A DNA stretch of 64,000 bases from Natrinema amylolyticum (GCF_020515625.1 NZ_JAIWPJ010000001.1:310001-374000), one strand, 5' to 3'; positions 29,182-38,160 are shown, numbered from the stretch's first letter. Notes: a model not told the origin generated them from the sequence alone. Made by a program: numbers and translations.

Positions 29182-29246
29182 CTCGAGGTAGGGCCCTCAT
29201 CTCGATAAGCGTTTGTTGGAATATTCCAACTGAGCGGCGACGATCG

Positions 29247-29996
29247 TTAGAGCGCAGACGAGGGGCGCTCCGGTAGTCGTTCGTCGGCGACGTACCGCTT
29301 CGCCAACTGTTGTTCGGCGCGTCGCAGTCGGTAGGTGAGCGTCGAACGGGGCACGTCGAGGTGGTCAGCGAGTTCACCGACGTCGACCGCTCGCGGCGAC
29401 TCGTAGTAGCCGTGCTCGACGGCGGCCCGGAGCGCGGCGTCCTGTTCGGGCGACAGTTCGCTCCCGCCGTCTGACGGCTCGCCCCCCGGCGATTCGGTTT
29501 CGGCGGTCCGCAACATTTCCATCCGGGCGCATTCGCCGACAGCCGTCTCGAGGTCGTCGAAGAACGCACCGACGTCGCCCTCGCCGGAGTGGATGAGACG
29601 CCAGGTGTAATGACGCCCCTCGTGGCGCGTCTCGAACAGTACGCCGTCGCCGAGATGCTCGAGCGCGATGTGGGGCACGGACGCGCAGTCGGATGTCCGC
29701 TCCCAGTACGAGTAGAGGATCAGCGTGTCGTTCGTGTGGTCGAGAACGCGGGTGGTCTGGGTGGCACCGCAGTCGTCGGCCGCGAGACAGTCCGCGTAGT
29801 AGTCCGCGGTGAGAAAGGTGTCCTCGATATCGGCGAGGGCGGTCGCATCGCCGACGGCGTGGTCGACGCGCCAGAGGCTCTCCGCGGTGGCGTGCAGCGA
29901 GAGCGACCGGATTCGAGCGTCGGGATGGTCTGCGAGCGTATCCGCCACTCTGTTGCACCCGGGTTCGTACTCGAGGGCGAAGACGAGTTCGCGCAT
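29247..29996 (-). CDS. HTH_10 (Bat-type) transcriptional regulator
   Basis: This 249-aa protein ends in the bacterio-opsin-activator type helix-turn-helix (HTH_10). SPEQDAALRAAVEHGYYESPR leads into VGELADHLDVPRSTLTYRLRRAEQQLAKR. The N-terminal 160 residues are a GAF-like or sensory domain with several Cys (CLAADDCGA, SDCASVPH) that could ligate a metal. Its position directly upstream of the Zn/Cd ATPase gene, same strand, 65-base gap, suggests it controls that pump; this is inference. No operator was identified. Confidence 0.88.
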   Translation of the reverse strand: MRELVFALEYEPGCNRVADTLADHPDARIRSLSLHATAESLWRVDHAVGDATALADIEDTFLTADYYADCLAADDCGATQTTRVLDHTNDTLILYSYWERTSDCASVPHIALEHLGDGVLFETRHEGRHYTWRLIHSGEGDVGAFFDDLETAVGECARMEMLRTAETESPGGEPSDGGSELSPEQDAALRAAVEHGYYESPRAVDVGELADHLDVPRSTLTYRLRRAEQQLAKRYVADERLPERPSSAL

Positions 29997-30257
29997 ACCT
30001 GACGTAGGGAGCGCTACCGTAAAACGATGGGGCGCACGCTGCCGTTGCGATCAACGGGCAACGACGGCGTGCTCAGATCTCGTCGTCGGGATCGTGAATT
30101 TCGGTCGTTCGTTGCGCTTCGGCGACGTACTGGTCCCGCTTGCCGGGGTCGTCAATCGGACCGAGAACACTGGGCGCGACGTCGCGGTGATGACGTTCGG
30201 TTCACGGCCGTGCGATAGGGTCGGTGGGTCGGCAGCCATACCGACGAAAACGTGGCC

Positions 30258-30502
30258 ATGATCCGGGTCGCGATCACCCTTCCGATGGCCGTCTGGGTCA
30301 TCAGTTACTTCCTGACGCGGGCACTGTCGCGATACCGCGAGGACGCCGTCGACCCTGATGCGGCCCCGTTCACGTCTCCGATACGGACGGCTGTCATCGC
30401 CCGGCTGGTTGTCTCCCGTTCACCGACGGAGAAACGGCTCGACCGACTCCGTGAACTCGAGCGAGAAGAAGGCTTATATCTAACTAACCGGTTAGTCAGT
30501 GC
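30258..30502 (+). other. Weak coding-like frame upstream of the operator
   Basis: A frame beginning MIRVAITLPMAVWVISYFLTRALSRY has haloarchaeal third-position bias and one hydrophobic segment. It has no stop before 30635 and runs through the promoter and the start of the next gene. That makes a complete gene unlikely, and a truncated remnant is the better reading. The rest of the 506-base gap 29997-30502 shows no gene, apart from a short minus-strand fragment near 30070-30170 that ends in DDEI before a stop. Confidence 0.3.
30474..30496 (+). promoter_or_regulatory. TATA box with palindromic operator
   Basis: A TATA-like CTTATAT at 30474-30480 is followed directly by the perfect 14-bp palindrome ACTAACCGGTTAGT at 30483-30496, with the start codon at 30503. 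A protein bound there would block promoter clearance, so this is a likely repressor site. A TetR gene lies 600 bases downstream. Confidence 0.6.
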
Positions 30503-30922
30503 ATGGCCCAGTCGGTATCGCGGAAGCGACCGTGGCTCGCGGCAGTGCTCGCAGCAGTCGTCACTGGCCTCGGGCATCTGTACCTCCGGCGGTGGCGTCG
30601 CGCACTCGGATGGCTCGCCGTCTCACTCGGCGTAACCGCGTTGTTTACCGATCCAGCGGCGCTCGAGGAGTTCAGAACCGGTAGCTGGACCCTCGATGCA
30701 CTGTTGTCGATCGCACCGATGGTCATCGTTATCGGGTTCAGCATCGTCGACGCGTATCTCCTCGCACAGATCCAGAACGCGGACGCTCGTTCGACCGAGT
30801 CCCCCGATAGAGATCCGGTTTCGTGTCCCCACTGTGGAAACGACTTCGATCCAGACCTCGAGTTCTGTCACTGGTGTACGAAATCGGTCGACGGAACCGA
30901 TCGCGATCGGCGGGAGATCTGA
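30503..30922 (+). CDS. Membrane protein with C-terminal zinc ribbon
   Basis: This 139-aa protein starts with a basic head (MAQSVSRKRPW), then two hydrophobic segments (LAAVLAAVVTGLGHLYL and IAPMVIVIGFSIVDAYLLAQI). It ends in a zinc ribbon, CPHCGNDF...CHWC, at about residues 110-128. The layout is typical of small haloarchaeal membrane zinc-ribbon proteins of unknown role. The start lies 6 bases after the palindromic operator, implying a leaderless message under repression. It converges on the TetR gene with about 170 bases between. Confidence 0.82.
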   Translation: MAQSVSRKRPWLAAVLAAVVTGLGHLYLRRWRRALGWLAVSLGVTALFTDPAALEEFRTGSWTLDALLSIAPMVIVIGFSIVDAYLLAQIQNADARSTESPDRDPVSCPHCGNDFDPDLEFCHWCTKSVDGTDRDRREI

Positions 30923-31092
30923 GAACGCCTGCGATGGCGTCGTTTTGCGTCAGTGCCACCCTCTCGACAGAAGATAGTAACGACTGAAGGTCAGTGCCCA
31001 CCCGGTCGCACGAGGGCCGTGCGATCGGCGTGCAAATCGGTTCGATGTTACGTCGGCTCGCTCGAGACCGGTTCGAACCGAGTGTCGGTCGC

Positions 31093-31692
31093 TCACTCGT
31101 CGCCCAACAGGACCGCAGTCACGTATTCGTCGGCAGTCCGTCTGGCCGTTGCGAGTGCGTCCGGATCGTCGAGGACGACCTCTCGAGTGCGGGCGCCATC
31201 AACGATCGTCATAAGTGCCCGCGAGACGTGTTCCGCATTGATATCGGTAAATACGTCCTCCGTAATTCCGTGATCGATCACCGTCGTGAGCATGTAGCGA
31301 ACGTACTCATCGTTCTGCTGGAACCGTTCGCTGAACGTGTCCTTGTACGGCGCCTGGCTCCGCATTTCCAGCATCGCGATCAACAGGTCTCGGTGATCCT
31401 CCGGTTCGACCAACAACTTGTCGAGTAGCAGTTCCAGTCGGTGCTCCGGATCGGTCGTTTCCACCTCGTGTACCGTTTCCCGAAATCGGTCGAGGAGATA
31501 GTCCAGAAACGCTGCGAGAAGCTCGTCTTTCGTATCGTAGTGGTAATGGATCGCGGCGGTCGACTTGCCATACTCCTCGGCGATCCGTTTCATCGTGAGA
31601 TCGGCGTACCCGTGCTCGCGAAGCGCCCGGTAGGTGGCACGCATGATCTGCTCGTTCGGATCCGAGGGAGACGGTTCCGGTGAATCGGCCAT
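31093..31692 (-). CDS. TetR/AcrR family transcriptional regulator
   Basis: This 199-aa regulator has the N-terminal HTH (IMRATYRALREHGYADLTMKRIAEEYGKSTAAIHYHYDTKDELLAAF, residues about 17-62) and a C-terminal ligand-binding helical domain with RSQAPYKDTFSERFQQND. Such proteins repress exporters or lipid functions and are released by small hydrophobic ligands. Candidate sites are the palindromes at 30483 and 32371. The HTH is nearly identical in pattern to the broken copy downstream at 31873, so the two are paralogs. Confidence 0.92.
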   Translation of the reverse strand: MADSPEPSPSDPNEQIMRATYRALREHGYADLTMKRIAEEYGKSTAAIHYHYDTKDELLAAFLDYLLDRFRETVHEVETTDPEHRLELLLDKLLVEPEDHRDLLIAMLEMRSQAPYKDTFSERFQQNDEYVRYMLTTVIDHGITEDVFTDINAEHVSRALMTIVDGARTREVVLDDPDALATARRTADEYVTAVLLGDE

Positions 31693-31838
31693 TACGTGGT
31701 ACGTGTATTGTGAATGTGATAATAGTTTTGACCCGCCCGGAGCCTTTCGGAGATCATTATCGGTCGGTCAGTCGAATAGTAGTGAAAAATAGCCCGAGAG
31801 ACAGCGAAATTACCCTTCTCATTTCCCAAATCCTTCTG

Positions 31839-31856
31839 ACTGTCTAGCTAGTAAGT
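31839..31856. promoter_or_regulatory. Palindrome upstream of the broken TetR gene
   Basis: ACT-N2-CTAGCTAG-N2-AGT (31839-31856) is symmetric and ends 16 bases before the remnant's ATG. It would be the remnant's own operator if it was self-regulated. No other copy with this core was found. Confidence 0.4.
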
Positions 31857-31872
31857 GATCGTATCGGCTGAC

Positions 31873-32160
31873 ATGAAAGACGGGTCCACGACTGAGATTT
31901 CGAAAGCAACGTATCGGGCCCGCTGCGAGCACGGCTTCGCTGCCGAATCCGAGACGAGTAAAACATCGCTTCACGACCACTACGATAGCACGAACGAGTT
32001 GCTCGTTTCGTTTCTCGATTTGCTCTACGACCGGTAGACGACCGAGAGAGACGCGACCGACAGTGACTCTCCGCGGGACCGCCCCCACTCACTGCTTGAG
32101 ACGTTGCTTCCCGACGGCTCTCGTCCGTTGTTGACGGAGACACCGTACGAACGTTCGTTG
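31873..32160 (+). pseudogene. Decayed TetR/AcrR regulator
   Basis: The ATG at 31873 opens a frame with KATYRARCEHGFAAESETSKTSLHDHYDSTNELLVSF split over the usual TetR HTH. The stretch corresponding to the first turn (ADLTM..IA) is missing, and a stop falls at 32035-32037. Translation past the stop continues with DSDSPRDRPHSLLETLLPDG, the expected start of the ligand domain, and then fades. It therefore has both an internal deletion and a nonsense change. Its HTH resembles that of the intact TetR 200 bases away. Confidence 0.72.
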
Positions 32161-32370
32161 CAGAGACCGTCTCGGAGTGTCCGGCGGACAGCGTCGTCGA
32201 CTGATCGCGGTGGTCCATACGGTTGTCCGCGACGATGTTGCGTGACTCAGAGAGCGGCTGTCCGTGATATTCGTCGACAGCGGACGACTCCGTCCGCGTG
32301 ACACCGCCTCTCTGGCTATCTCGGAAGCGTTGCCGGCGAAACACGACTGTCCTCGTCTCTCCCAGCGATA

Positions 32371-32384
32371 ACTAATCGGTTAGT
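32371..32384. promoter_or_regulatory. Second ACTAA-CGGTTAGT box
   Basis: ACTAATCGGTTAGT differs from the perfect palindrome at 30483-30496 by one base. A further inverted repeat CTAATT-N4-AATTAG follows at 32405-32420. The site lies in the gap after the TetR remnant with no gene directly downstream on either strand. Confidence 0.5.
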
Positions 32385-32438
32385 AAGCCTTATCCATCTC
32401 CTGACTAATTATACAATTAGCGGCGGTGCTCGACGCGA

Positions 32439-32458
32439 TTACAAACATAGCGCTGTAA
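32439..32458. promoter_or_regulatory. Copy 1 of 20-bp TTACA-N10-TGTAA motif
   Basis: TTACAAACATAGCGCTGTAA. On the complementary strand it reads TTACAGCGCTATGTTTGTAA, 18 of 20 bases identical to the copy at 47799. It lies in the gap between the TetR remnant and the TFB-like gene. Confidence 0.55.
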
Positions 32459-32598
32459 ATATATTGTGCCGGACAGCTTCCCGCACTCGAGGGCCGCGTC
32501 TGGAAAATCGCTGTGCGTCTCACAAACCCTGCGCCGTTATAGTACAAAACCGGATCCGACCCGTTCCATCGACGGGACAGTCGGTTCGTCGGGCGAAC

Positions 32599-33450
32599 TC
32601 ACCGCTGCTCAGGGGGCGCCATAACGGGGGCTCGGTTCGCAGTATCGACGTATTCGACGAACTGCTCGTAGCGAGCGCGAATCGTGGATTCACTGACGCC
32701 CGTGATGGTCGCCAACTCCGTCGCGCTCGTCCGTATCTCGGCAGCGTTTGCGACGTACAACCATGCACCGCCGAGGATTCCCAAACTCCGCTTGTTCCGT
32801 GCCCACTCGGTCGTCCGCGCCTCGGCGAGCAGGTCATCGACAAGCGACACTGCCTCGGGAGGCGCAGTCGGAAACTGGATCTCGAACAGTTTGCTTCCCG
32901 TCGCCTCGAGGAGGTCGTCTCGTCGTTCGCGGAGGGTGGCAGTCGAAACGTCGAAGTGAGCCGCAATATCGGCCTGTGAGAGATCAACGTCGGTCGGTGA
33001 GCAGACGACGTAGAGCACTGCGGCGGTATAGGTGTACGGTGAAACGCCGCTCGTCACGCCAGCGTCATCACCGAACCGGGCGAGACGTACGGCCCGTTTC
33101 CGAACGTGGTCCGGCAACGCGAGCTCGTCACAGCGCTTCTCGAGAAGTGTCTCCGGATCAGTGAGCGGAACTCCGACCCCGAGTTCTCGGGAGAGACGCT
33201 GCATTTCACCGAGAATCTGCTCCTTCGAAACGTCCGTCTGATCGGCGATGACGGTCACTCGTACCGGCTCCTCGCGAAGCCGACACGCGGCGAGCAAACA
33301 CGCACCGGCAGTCCGTTTCGATGCCGTGACCTGACCGTCTCGGTCCCGCAACTCGTCGGCGAGTATCGCTGCGTACTGCCCGATCGAATCGTCAACCTCG
33401 AGTTCCGTTGCTATCGCCGTTATCTCCGCCGTAAGTGATTCGCGTGTCAT
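32599..33450 (-). CDS. TFB-like transcription initiation factor without zinc ribbon
   Basis: This 283-aa protein consists almost only of the two cyclin-fold repeats of archaeal TFB. The first runs from about residue 10 to 95 (VDDSIGQYAAILADELRD, TASKRTAGACLLAACRLREEPV), the second from about 110 to 200 (SGVSPYTYTAAVLYVVC). A third HTH-like segment at the C-terminus (TSATELATITGVSESTIRARYEQFVEYV) resembles the extra HTH of some paralogs. The B-ribbon that contacts RNA polymerase is absent: no CxxC precedes the core, and the upstream frame is unlike coding sequence. It may act as a modulator or a gene-specific TFB. The start at 33450 has an AT-rich promoter just upstream. Confidence 0.85.
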   Translation of the reverse strand: MTRESLTAEITAIATELEVDDSIGQYAAILADELRDRDGQVTASKRTAGACLLAACRLREEPVRVTVIADQTDVSKEQILGEMQRLSRELGVGVPLTDPETLLEKRCDELALPDHVRKRAVRLARFGDDAGVTSGVSPYTYTAAVLYVVCSPTDVDLSQADIAAHFDVSTATLRERRDDLLEATGSKLFEIQFPTAPPEAVSLVDDLLAEARTTEWARNKRSLGILGGAWLYVANAAEIRTSATELATITGVSESTIRARYEQFVEYVDTANRAPVMAPPEQR

Positions 33451-33885
33451 TGTATACAGATATTTCGGTAGCGAGTACGTCGCGGTCGTTCGTCCCGGTG
33501 GCCGTCTCGATGGACTCGGCCGTGATCTCCGTACGGCTATCCCATTATCGTCAATCCATATGAACTTTCCCTCGATTCCGCTTCCGCTATCGACAGCTTC
33601 TCGGCGCCCGTCGAGCGGGTCGATCACGTAGCGGCCGCTACCAGTGATCTAGCTTCTCCTTGGGGAATGTGACAGAATGCCTTCCTTTTTGCGCCATGTA
33701 CTTGCTAGTATAAGAAGATTCCGCGTCGATCGGATCGTCGCGATTCGACCGCGATGGGACCTCATCGACCCGTTCTCCCGATGGGCCTCGTGATGGTGGT
33801 TCCCACCGCTTGGTCCGGTAGTTCGCTCGTCTCGATTCGTCCAGAGAACAGTTCAATAGCGGAGCGAACGGCGCCGCCGAGTCAG
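33451..33885. other. Gene-free interval between the TFB-like gene and lonB
   Basis: About 435 bases. The TFB-like start side is AT-rich (aaatatctgtataca on the minus strand). No convincing coding frame was found; the minus-strand frame around 33640-33856 has no recognisable features. Confidence 0.4.
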
Positions 33886-36039
33886 TTACTGGAGACTCGG
33901 GTTCGAGCTGCCGGCGGAGCCGACGGTGTTCTGGTCGAACGTCGTCCCCGTGATCGACCTGAGCCGATCGATCAGCGAGTCCTTCTTTGGTTCGCCTATC
34001 AGGGCGACGTCTAGGACCTCGCTGATGTTCGAGCAGGGGATGATCTCGATCATCTCTTCGTACTCGTCTTCGATCATCACGTCCTGTTCGTTCGCTTCGG
34101 GGATGATGACCTTCGTACAGCCGGCCTTCGCGGCGGCTTCGATCTTGTGGGTGACCCCGCCGACCGGAAGCACGTCGCCCCGTACGGAGAGGGAGCCGGT
34201 CATCGCGACCGACTGATCGACCGGGATGTTTTCCAGTGCGCTGATGACAGCGGTCGCCACGGTGATGGAGGCGGAGTCGCCGTCGACGCCGCCTTCGCCG
34301 GCCTGAACGAACTGGATGTGGATGTCCTTCTCCGAGAGGTCGACGTCGGAGAAGTTCTTGATGATCGCGGAGACGTTCTGGACCGACTCCTCGGCCATCT
34401 CCTGAAGCTTCCCGGTGGCGATCACTCGCCCACCGCCCTGTGTGGGGGCGATTTCAGCCATGACGGGGAGCATGATCCCGGAGTCCTCGCCCATGACGGC
34501 GAGGCCGTTGACGCGGCCCTCGACGCCGCCGTCGTTGACCTGCAGTTCGTAGTCCTTGCGGCGCTCGATGTAGTCGTCGGCGAGCTGTTGCTCGATCGAC
34601 CGCGAGCGATCCTTCGCTCGGAGGACGTCGTCGCGGGTAGTGTACTCACGATCCTCGGCGCGAGCGATGTCGCCCGCGACGCGGACCAGGCCACCGAGGG
34701 TCCGGAAGTGCAGCGTGAGGTGGTTCTTCCGGCCCGACCGGCGCTTGGCCTCGAGGAGGACTTCCTCGACGGCGTCGTCAGTGAAGTGTGGCAGGCGGCC
34801 GTCGCGTTCGACCTCTTGGGCGATGAAGCGGGCGTACTTGCGCCGCATTTCGGGGGTGTCATCGATGGTGTCGTCCATGTAGACCTCGTACCCGTAGCCC
34901 TTGATCCGATTGCGGAGCGCGGGGTGCATGTTCTCCATGGCGTCGAGGTTCCCAGCGGCGACCATGATGAAGTCACAGGGGACGGGTTCGGTCTGGACCA
35001 TCGCGCCCGAGGAGCGCTCGGACTGGCCCGTGATGGAGAACTCGCCCTCCTGAATGGCCGTCATCAGCTTCTGCTGAGTCTGAATATCGAGCGTGTTGAT
35101 CTCGTCGAGGAACAACACGCCCTTGTTGGACTGGTGGATGGAGCCGGGTTCGACTCGTTCGTGACTCGGGGTCCCCATGCCGCCGGACTGGAAGGGGTCG
35201 TGACGGACGTCGCCCAGCAGTGCGCCGGCGTGGGCACCGGTCGCGTCCTCGAAGGGCGCGACGCGCTGTTCGCCGTTGTTGACGAGCAAGTTGGGCACCA
35301 TCGCATCTGCCCCCTGACCGATGTTTCGAAAGATCAGCCAGATGACCCCCGCCGCGAGGAGGCCGAGCAGGAGGGGGCCCGCGATAACGGCGTACCCGAT
35401 GACGACCGCGATGATGACCCACATCAGGATCGAGCGCCGTCGGTTGCGCTTGTCGGCTTCCTCCTTGTGCGCATCGACGATCTGGTCGCCCTTTCCGGCG
35501 GGAACGGTCCGTACTTTCGGCTCGTTGTCGTCGTCCGGATTGTGGTAGACTAAAACGTCCTGGAGATCCTCCTGGGGAAGTAGCTGACTCATCGCCTTGG
35601 CCAGCATCGACTTACCGGTCCCCGGCGAGCCGATCATCATGACGTGCCGGCGCTGCTTGGCCGCCTTGATGATGATATCTCGGGCTTCGTCCTGGCCGAT
35701 GACCTGGTCGACGAGTCGGTCCGGGACTTCGATTTCCTCGGTCGAATCGATCTTTAGACCGCCCAGCAGATCGTCCTCGGCGATCTCCTCGTCGATTTCG
35801 ACGCCCGGATCCACCTCGACTGTGCTGCCGAGATCGTTGACCGTCTCGATATCGTCGTCCTCGTTGTCGGACGACGGTTCGAAGTCGTCGATCGGATCGT
35901 CGACGTCGTTGCGACGGTCACCGACCTCCTCGAGCGACTGATCTCCCTGCCGCTCGGACTGCTCGGCGCGGTCGTCCCCGTCGGGGGCAGCGTCCGAGGC
36001 GTCTTCGGGAGAGTAGTCACCGTCTGTATTGTTACTCAT
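33886..36039 (-). CDS. lonB: Archaeal membrane-bound Lon protease (LonB)
   Basis: This 717-aa ATP-dependent protease is membrane-anchored. A long acidic N-terminus of about 100 residues precedes the AAA+ domain with Walker A GSPGTGKS. Two hydrophobic helices (SILMWVIIAVVIGYAVIAG and LLLGLLAAGVIWLIF) are inserted in the AAA+ module, the mark of LonB. Walker B is VLFLDEIN. The proteolytic domain has Ser589 (GDSASIT) and Lys632 (THKIEAAAK). It degrades damaged or regulatory proteins and is essential in Haloferax, where it affects membrane lipid composition. A TATA-like stretch is visible about 45 bases upstream (36080-36087). Confidence 0.96.
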   Translation of the reverse strand: MSNNTDGDYSPEDASDAAPDGDDRAEQSERQGDQSLEEVGDRRNDVDDPIDDFEPSSDNEDDDIETVNDLGSTVEVDPGVEIDEEIAEDDLLGGLKIDSTEEIEVPDRLVDQVIGQDEARDIIIKAAKQRRHVMMIGSPGTGKSMLAKAMSQLLPQEDLQDVLVYHNPDDDNEPKVRTVPAGKGDQIVDAHKEEADKRNRRRSILMWVIIAVVIGYAVIAGPLLLGLLAAGVIWLIFRNIGQGADAMVPNLLVNNGEQRVAPFEDATGAHAGALLGDVRHDPFQSGGMGTPSHERVEPGSIHQSNKGVLFLDEINTLDIQTQQKLMTAIQEGEFSITGQSERSSGAMVQTEPVPCDFIMVAAGNLDAMENMHPALRNRIKGYGYEVYMDDTIDDTPEMRRKYARFIAQEVERDGRLPHFTDDAVEEVLLEAKRRSGRKNHLTLHFRTLGGLVRVAGDIARAEDREYTTRDDVLRAKDRSRSIEQQLADDYIERRKDYELQVNDGGVEGRVNGLAVMGEDSGIMLPVMAEIAPTQGGGRVIATGKLQEMAEESVQNVSAIIKNFSDVDLSEKDIHIQFVQAGEGGVDGDSASITVATAVISALENIPVDQSVAMTGSLSVRGDVLPVGGVTHKIEAAAKAGCTKVIIPEANEQDVMIEDEYEEMIEIIPCSNISEVLDVALIGEPKKDSLIDRLRSITGTTFDQNTVGSAGSSNPSLQ

Positions 36040-36359
36040 AGAACTCGATTCAGTACCGGATCAGAAGGGATTGCGACAGATATACTTTCTCCATATGGCG
36101 AATCGTCGCAGTCGCTGTTACCGGGAGAGACAACGGTTGCTGCCGGAAGAGAGACCAGCAACGGCTGCTATTTGATCTGTAGCTGTGAACGTGCGTTCGC
36201 CGGGCGAGGCCAGTCGAACTGGCAAGCGCACCGCAGCCCGATAACTGTGGCAGAGATACGCATGATTTCTGCAAGAGTACTGCGGAGTGACGGATTCCGG
36301 TGAAAGCACAGACCTTCTGGTAACCGAACCGTTATCCTTCGTACTCTCCGAGACCGGAT
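36040..36359. other. Divergent promoter region, lonB / monooxygenase
   Basis: 320 bases between the divergent starts. Minus-strand AGTATATCTG near 36083 suits lonB; GTTATCC about 30 bases before 36360 suits the monooxygenase gene. No gene was found. Confidence 0.45.
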
Positions 36360-37388
36360 ATGGAACTCTCTGCCGTTGACCTCTCTCCGGTTCCCGACGA
36401 CGGCACCGCGACCGATGCCTACGCGAACACCGTCGAGGCCGCACAGCAGGCCGAGCGACTCGGCTACTCGCGATTCTGGGTAGCCGAACACCACGGAATG
36501 GCGAGTACCATCGCGGGCACGACGCCCGAAGTATTGCTCGGGCACCTCGCCGCCGAGACCGACTCGATCCGCCTCGGATCGGGTGCAGTGTTGCTCAACC
36601 ACTACAGTCCGTTCAAGGTCGCCGAACAGTTCGGCGCGCTGGACGCGCTCGCTCCGGGCCGCATCGACGCGGGTCTCGGGCGTGCGAACGGATCACCGGC
36701 CGCCGACCGCGCCCTCGGGACGGACCGACGCGTTCAGAATCCCGACGACGACCACGCCGAGAAGATCGAGGCCGTGATCAATCACCTCTACGACGACTAT
36801 CCAGACGGACACGCTTACAGCGACCTCGAGATTCCGCACTCCGGCGAAGCCGAACCCGTACCGTGGGTGCTCGGTTCGAGCCCTTCGAGCGCGGCTATCG
36901 CGGGCGAGTTGGGCCTGCGATACTGTTTCGCGGCGTTCATTCGGCCGCAACTCGCTACGCGTGCGTTCGAGGCGTATCGCGAGCACTTCCAGTCGTCGCG
37001 GTTGGGCGACGGTATCGACGACCCGCAGGGGTTGATTGCGGTGAACGCGGTCTGCGCCGAGACCAACGAAGCGGCGGCACGGCTCCGAGCAGTGGCTGAG
37101 GCGTCGTTCAAGCGGATGCAACGCGGGGAGGTCGGCACGTCACTGTCAGTCGAGGAAGCCATCGACGAACTCGGTGGCGTCCCGCAGCCGACGCCCGCGA
37201 CGCTCGAGGCAGACGAGTGGCCGCGTGCGATCTCCGGGAGTCCGGAAACGCTCGCAGGCCTGTTGACGCAACTCTCCGAGCGCGTCGGTGTCGACGAGGT
37301 GATGATCCAGCACGTCGTCGCTGACCACGACGACGCGCTCCGCTCTCACGAGTTGCTGGCTGACGGCGTCGGCCTCACGTCACACTGA
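36360..37388 (+). CDS. Luciferase-like (LLM class) flavin-dependent oxidoreductase
   Basis: This 342-aa TIM-barrel monooxygenase is of the MsnO8/LuxA-like type. The first strand ELSAVDLSPVPDDG, WVAEHHGMAS, the FMN-phosphate region LLNHYSPFKVAEQFGALDALAPGRIDAGLGRANG and the late VLGSSPSSAAIAGELGLRY motif are all clear. FMNH2 or F420H2 would be the cofactor; the segment patterns favour FMN. The substrate is unknown. It is a single gene. Confidence 0.92.
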   Translation: MELSAVDLSPVPDDGTATDAYANTVEAAQQAERLGYSRFWVAEHHGMASTIAGTTPEVLLGHLAAETDSIRLGSGAVLLNHYSPFKVAEQFGALDALAPGRIDAGLGRANGSPAADRALGTDRRVQNPDDDHAEKIEAVINHLYDDYPDGHAYSDLEIPHSGEAEPVPWVLGSSPSSAAIAGELGLRYCFAAFIRPQLATRAFEAYREHFQSSRLGDGIDDPQGLIAVNAVCAETNEAAARLRAVAEASFKRMQRGEVGTSLSVEEAIDELGGVPQPTPATLEADEWPRAISGSPETLAGLLTQLSERVGVDEVMIQHVVADHDDALRSHELLADGVGLTSH

Positions 37389-37628
37389 AGGCGGATACGA
37401 TCGCTCGAGGGTACCGATTCGTTGGAATTCGTTCGTCCGATAGCGGTCGCTACGAGGGGGTGACTTCCCGGAGCGATATTCGGATTGCGCGTTTCCTCGG
37501 GCCTCGAGGCTGCGTTCACACCAGATCTCAACGCGGTCATCCAGTTGGACTGGGACGTGTGTTTCAGCGCGTACACCCTGTCAAGTCACGGGTATCAGTG
37601 AGTGAGAGGACTGTGATTTCAGTCGTCT

Positions 37629-38083
37629 ACAGCAGAAATCACACGTCTCAGTGATCGTAGCGACTGGATCGATTCGGGTAGGATGGAGCCAGAGCGGACA
37701 CGCGCCGGGTGATGGACGTGGAAATCCGACTCCAGCTCGAACTAGTACCATTTTCAAAAACTATTCGAGGACTCGAGAGGTTTGATATCGAACGCAGTCG
37801 AAAAGCGGTCCGCGATTGGGTCCACACATCCGAGGCCCAGCCGACGGTTGTCGTACCCCGAATCACGGTTCGTTCGACGAGACGGGCGTTCGAAGTGACG
37901 AACACCGCTACCGGCTCTCCGCTGTTGTTGAGAGGGAAAGAAACACAATTCACCGTAACAAGCTGCATTCGACGACAGAAACAGTCTGACAGAACGGATC
38001 CTTCGGGAACTCATCGAGAGAGATAATCTCGACGATGCCGTGTTTCTCTCGAGAGGGCAAACCAGCCACAGACTGCACCGTTG
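37629..38083 (+). pseudogene. Degraded IS6-type transposase, second copy
   Basis: Piecewise plus-strand translation across at least three frame changes gives the order AEITRLSDRSDWID, MDVEIRLQLELVPFSK, ERSRKAVRDWVHTSEAQP, then DEHRYRLSAVVERERN and LTERILRELIERDNLDDAVFL. These match the N-terminal region, HTH and DDE core of haloarchaeal IS6 transposases; sequence after the DDAVFL strand is lost. The segment RLSAV-(D/V)-x-E is shared with the remnant at 23145, so both derive from related elements. No terminal inverted repeats were found. Confidence 0.75.
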
Positions 38084-38160
38084 ACGCAGTCCGGTTTCGA
38101 GACGAGAAGCGGAGAGACCGGAACGTTACTTCAAATATAATCTATTGGGTGAAATGAGGT

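Noticed and set aside
30070-30170. Short minus-strand coding fragment ending in EIHDPDDEI
   Set aside because: It looks haloarchaeal in composition but has no start codon in frame and no identifiable family; too little to call a gene.
34147-35553. 468-aa open frame on the plus strand
   Set aside because: It is antisense to lonB, which has all catalytic motifs.
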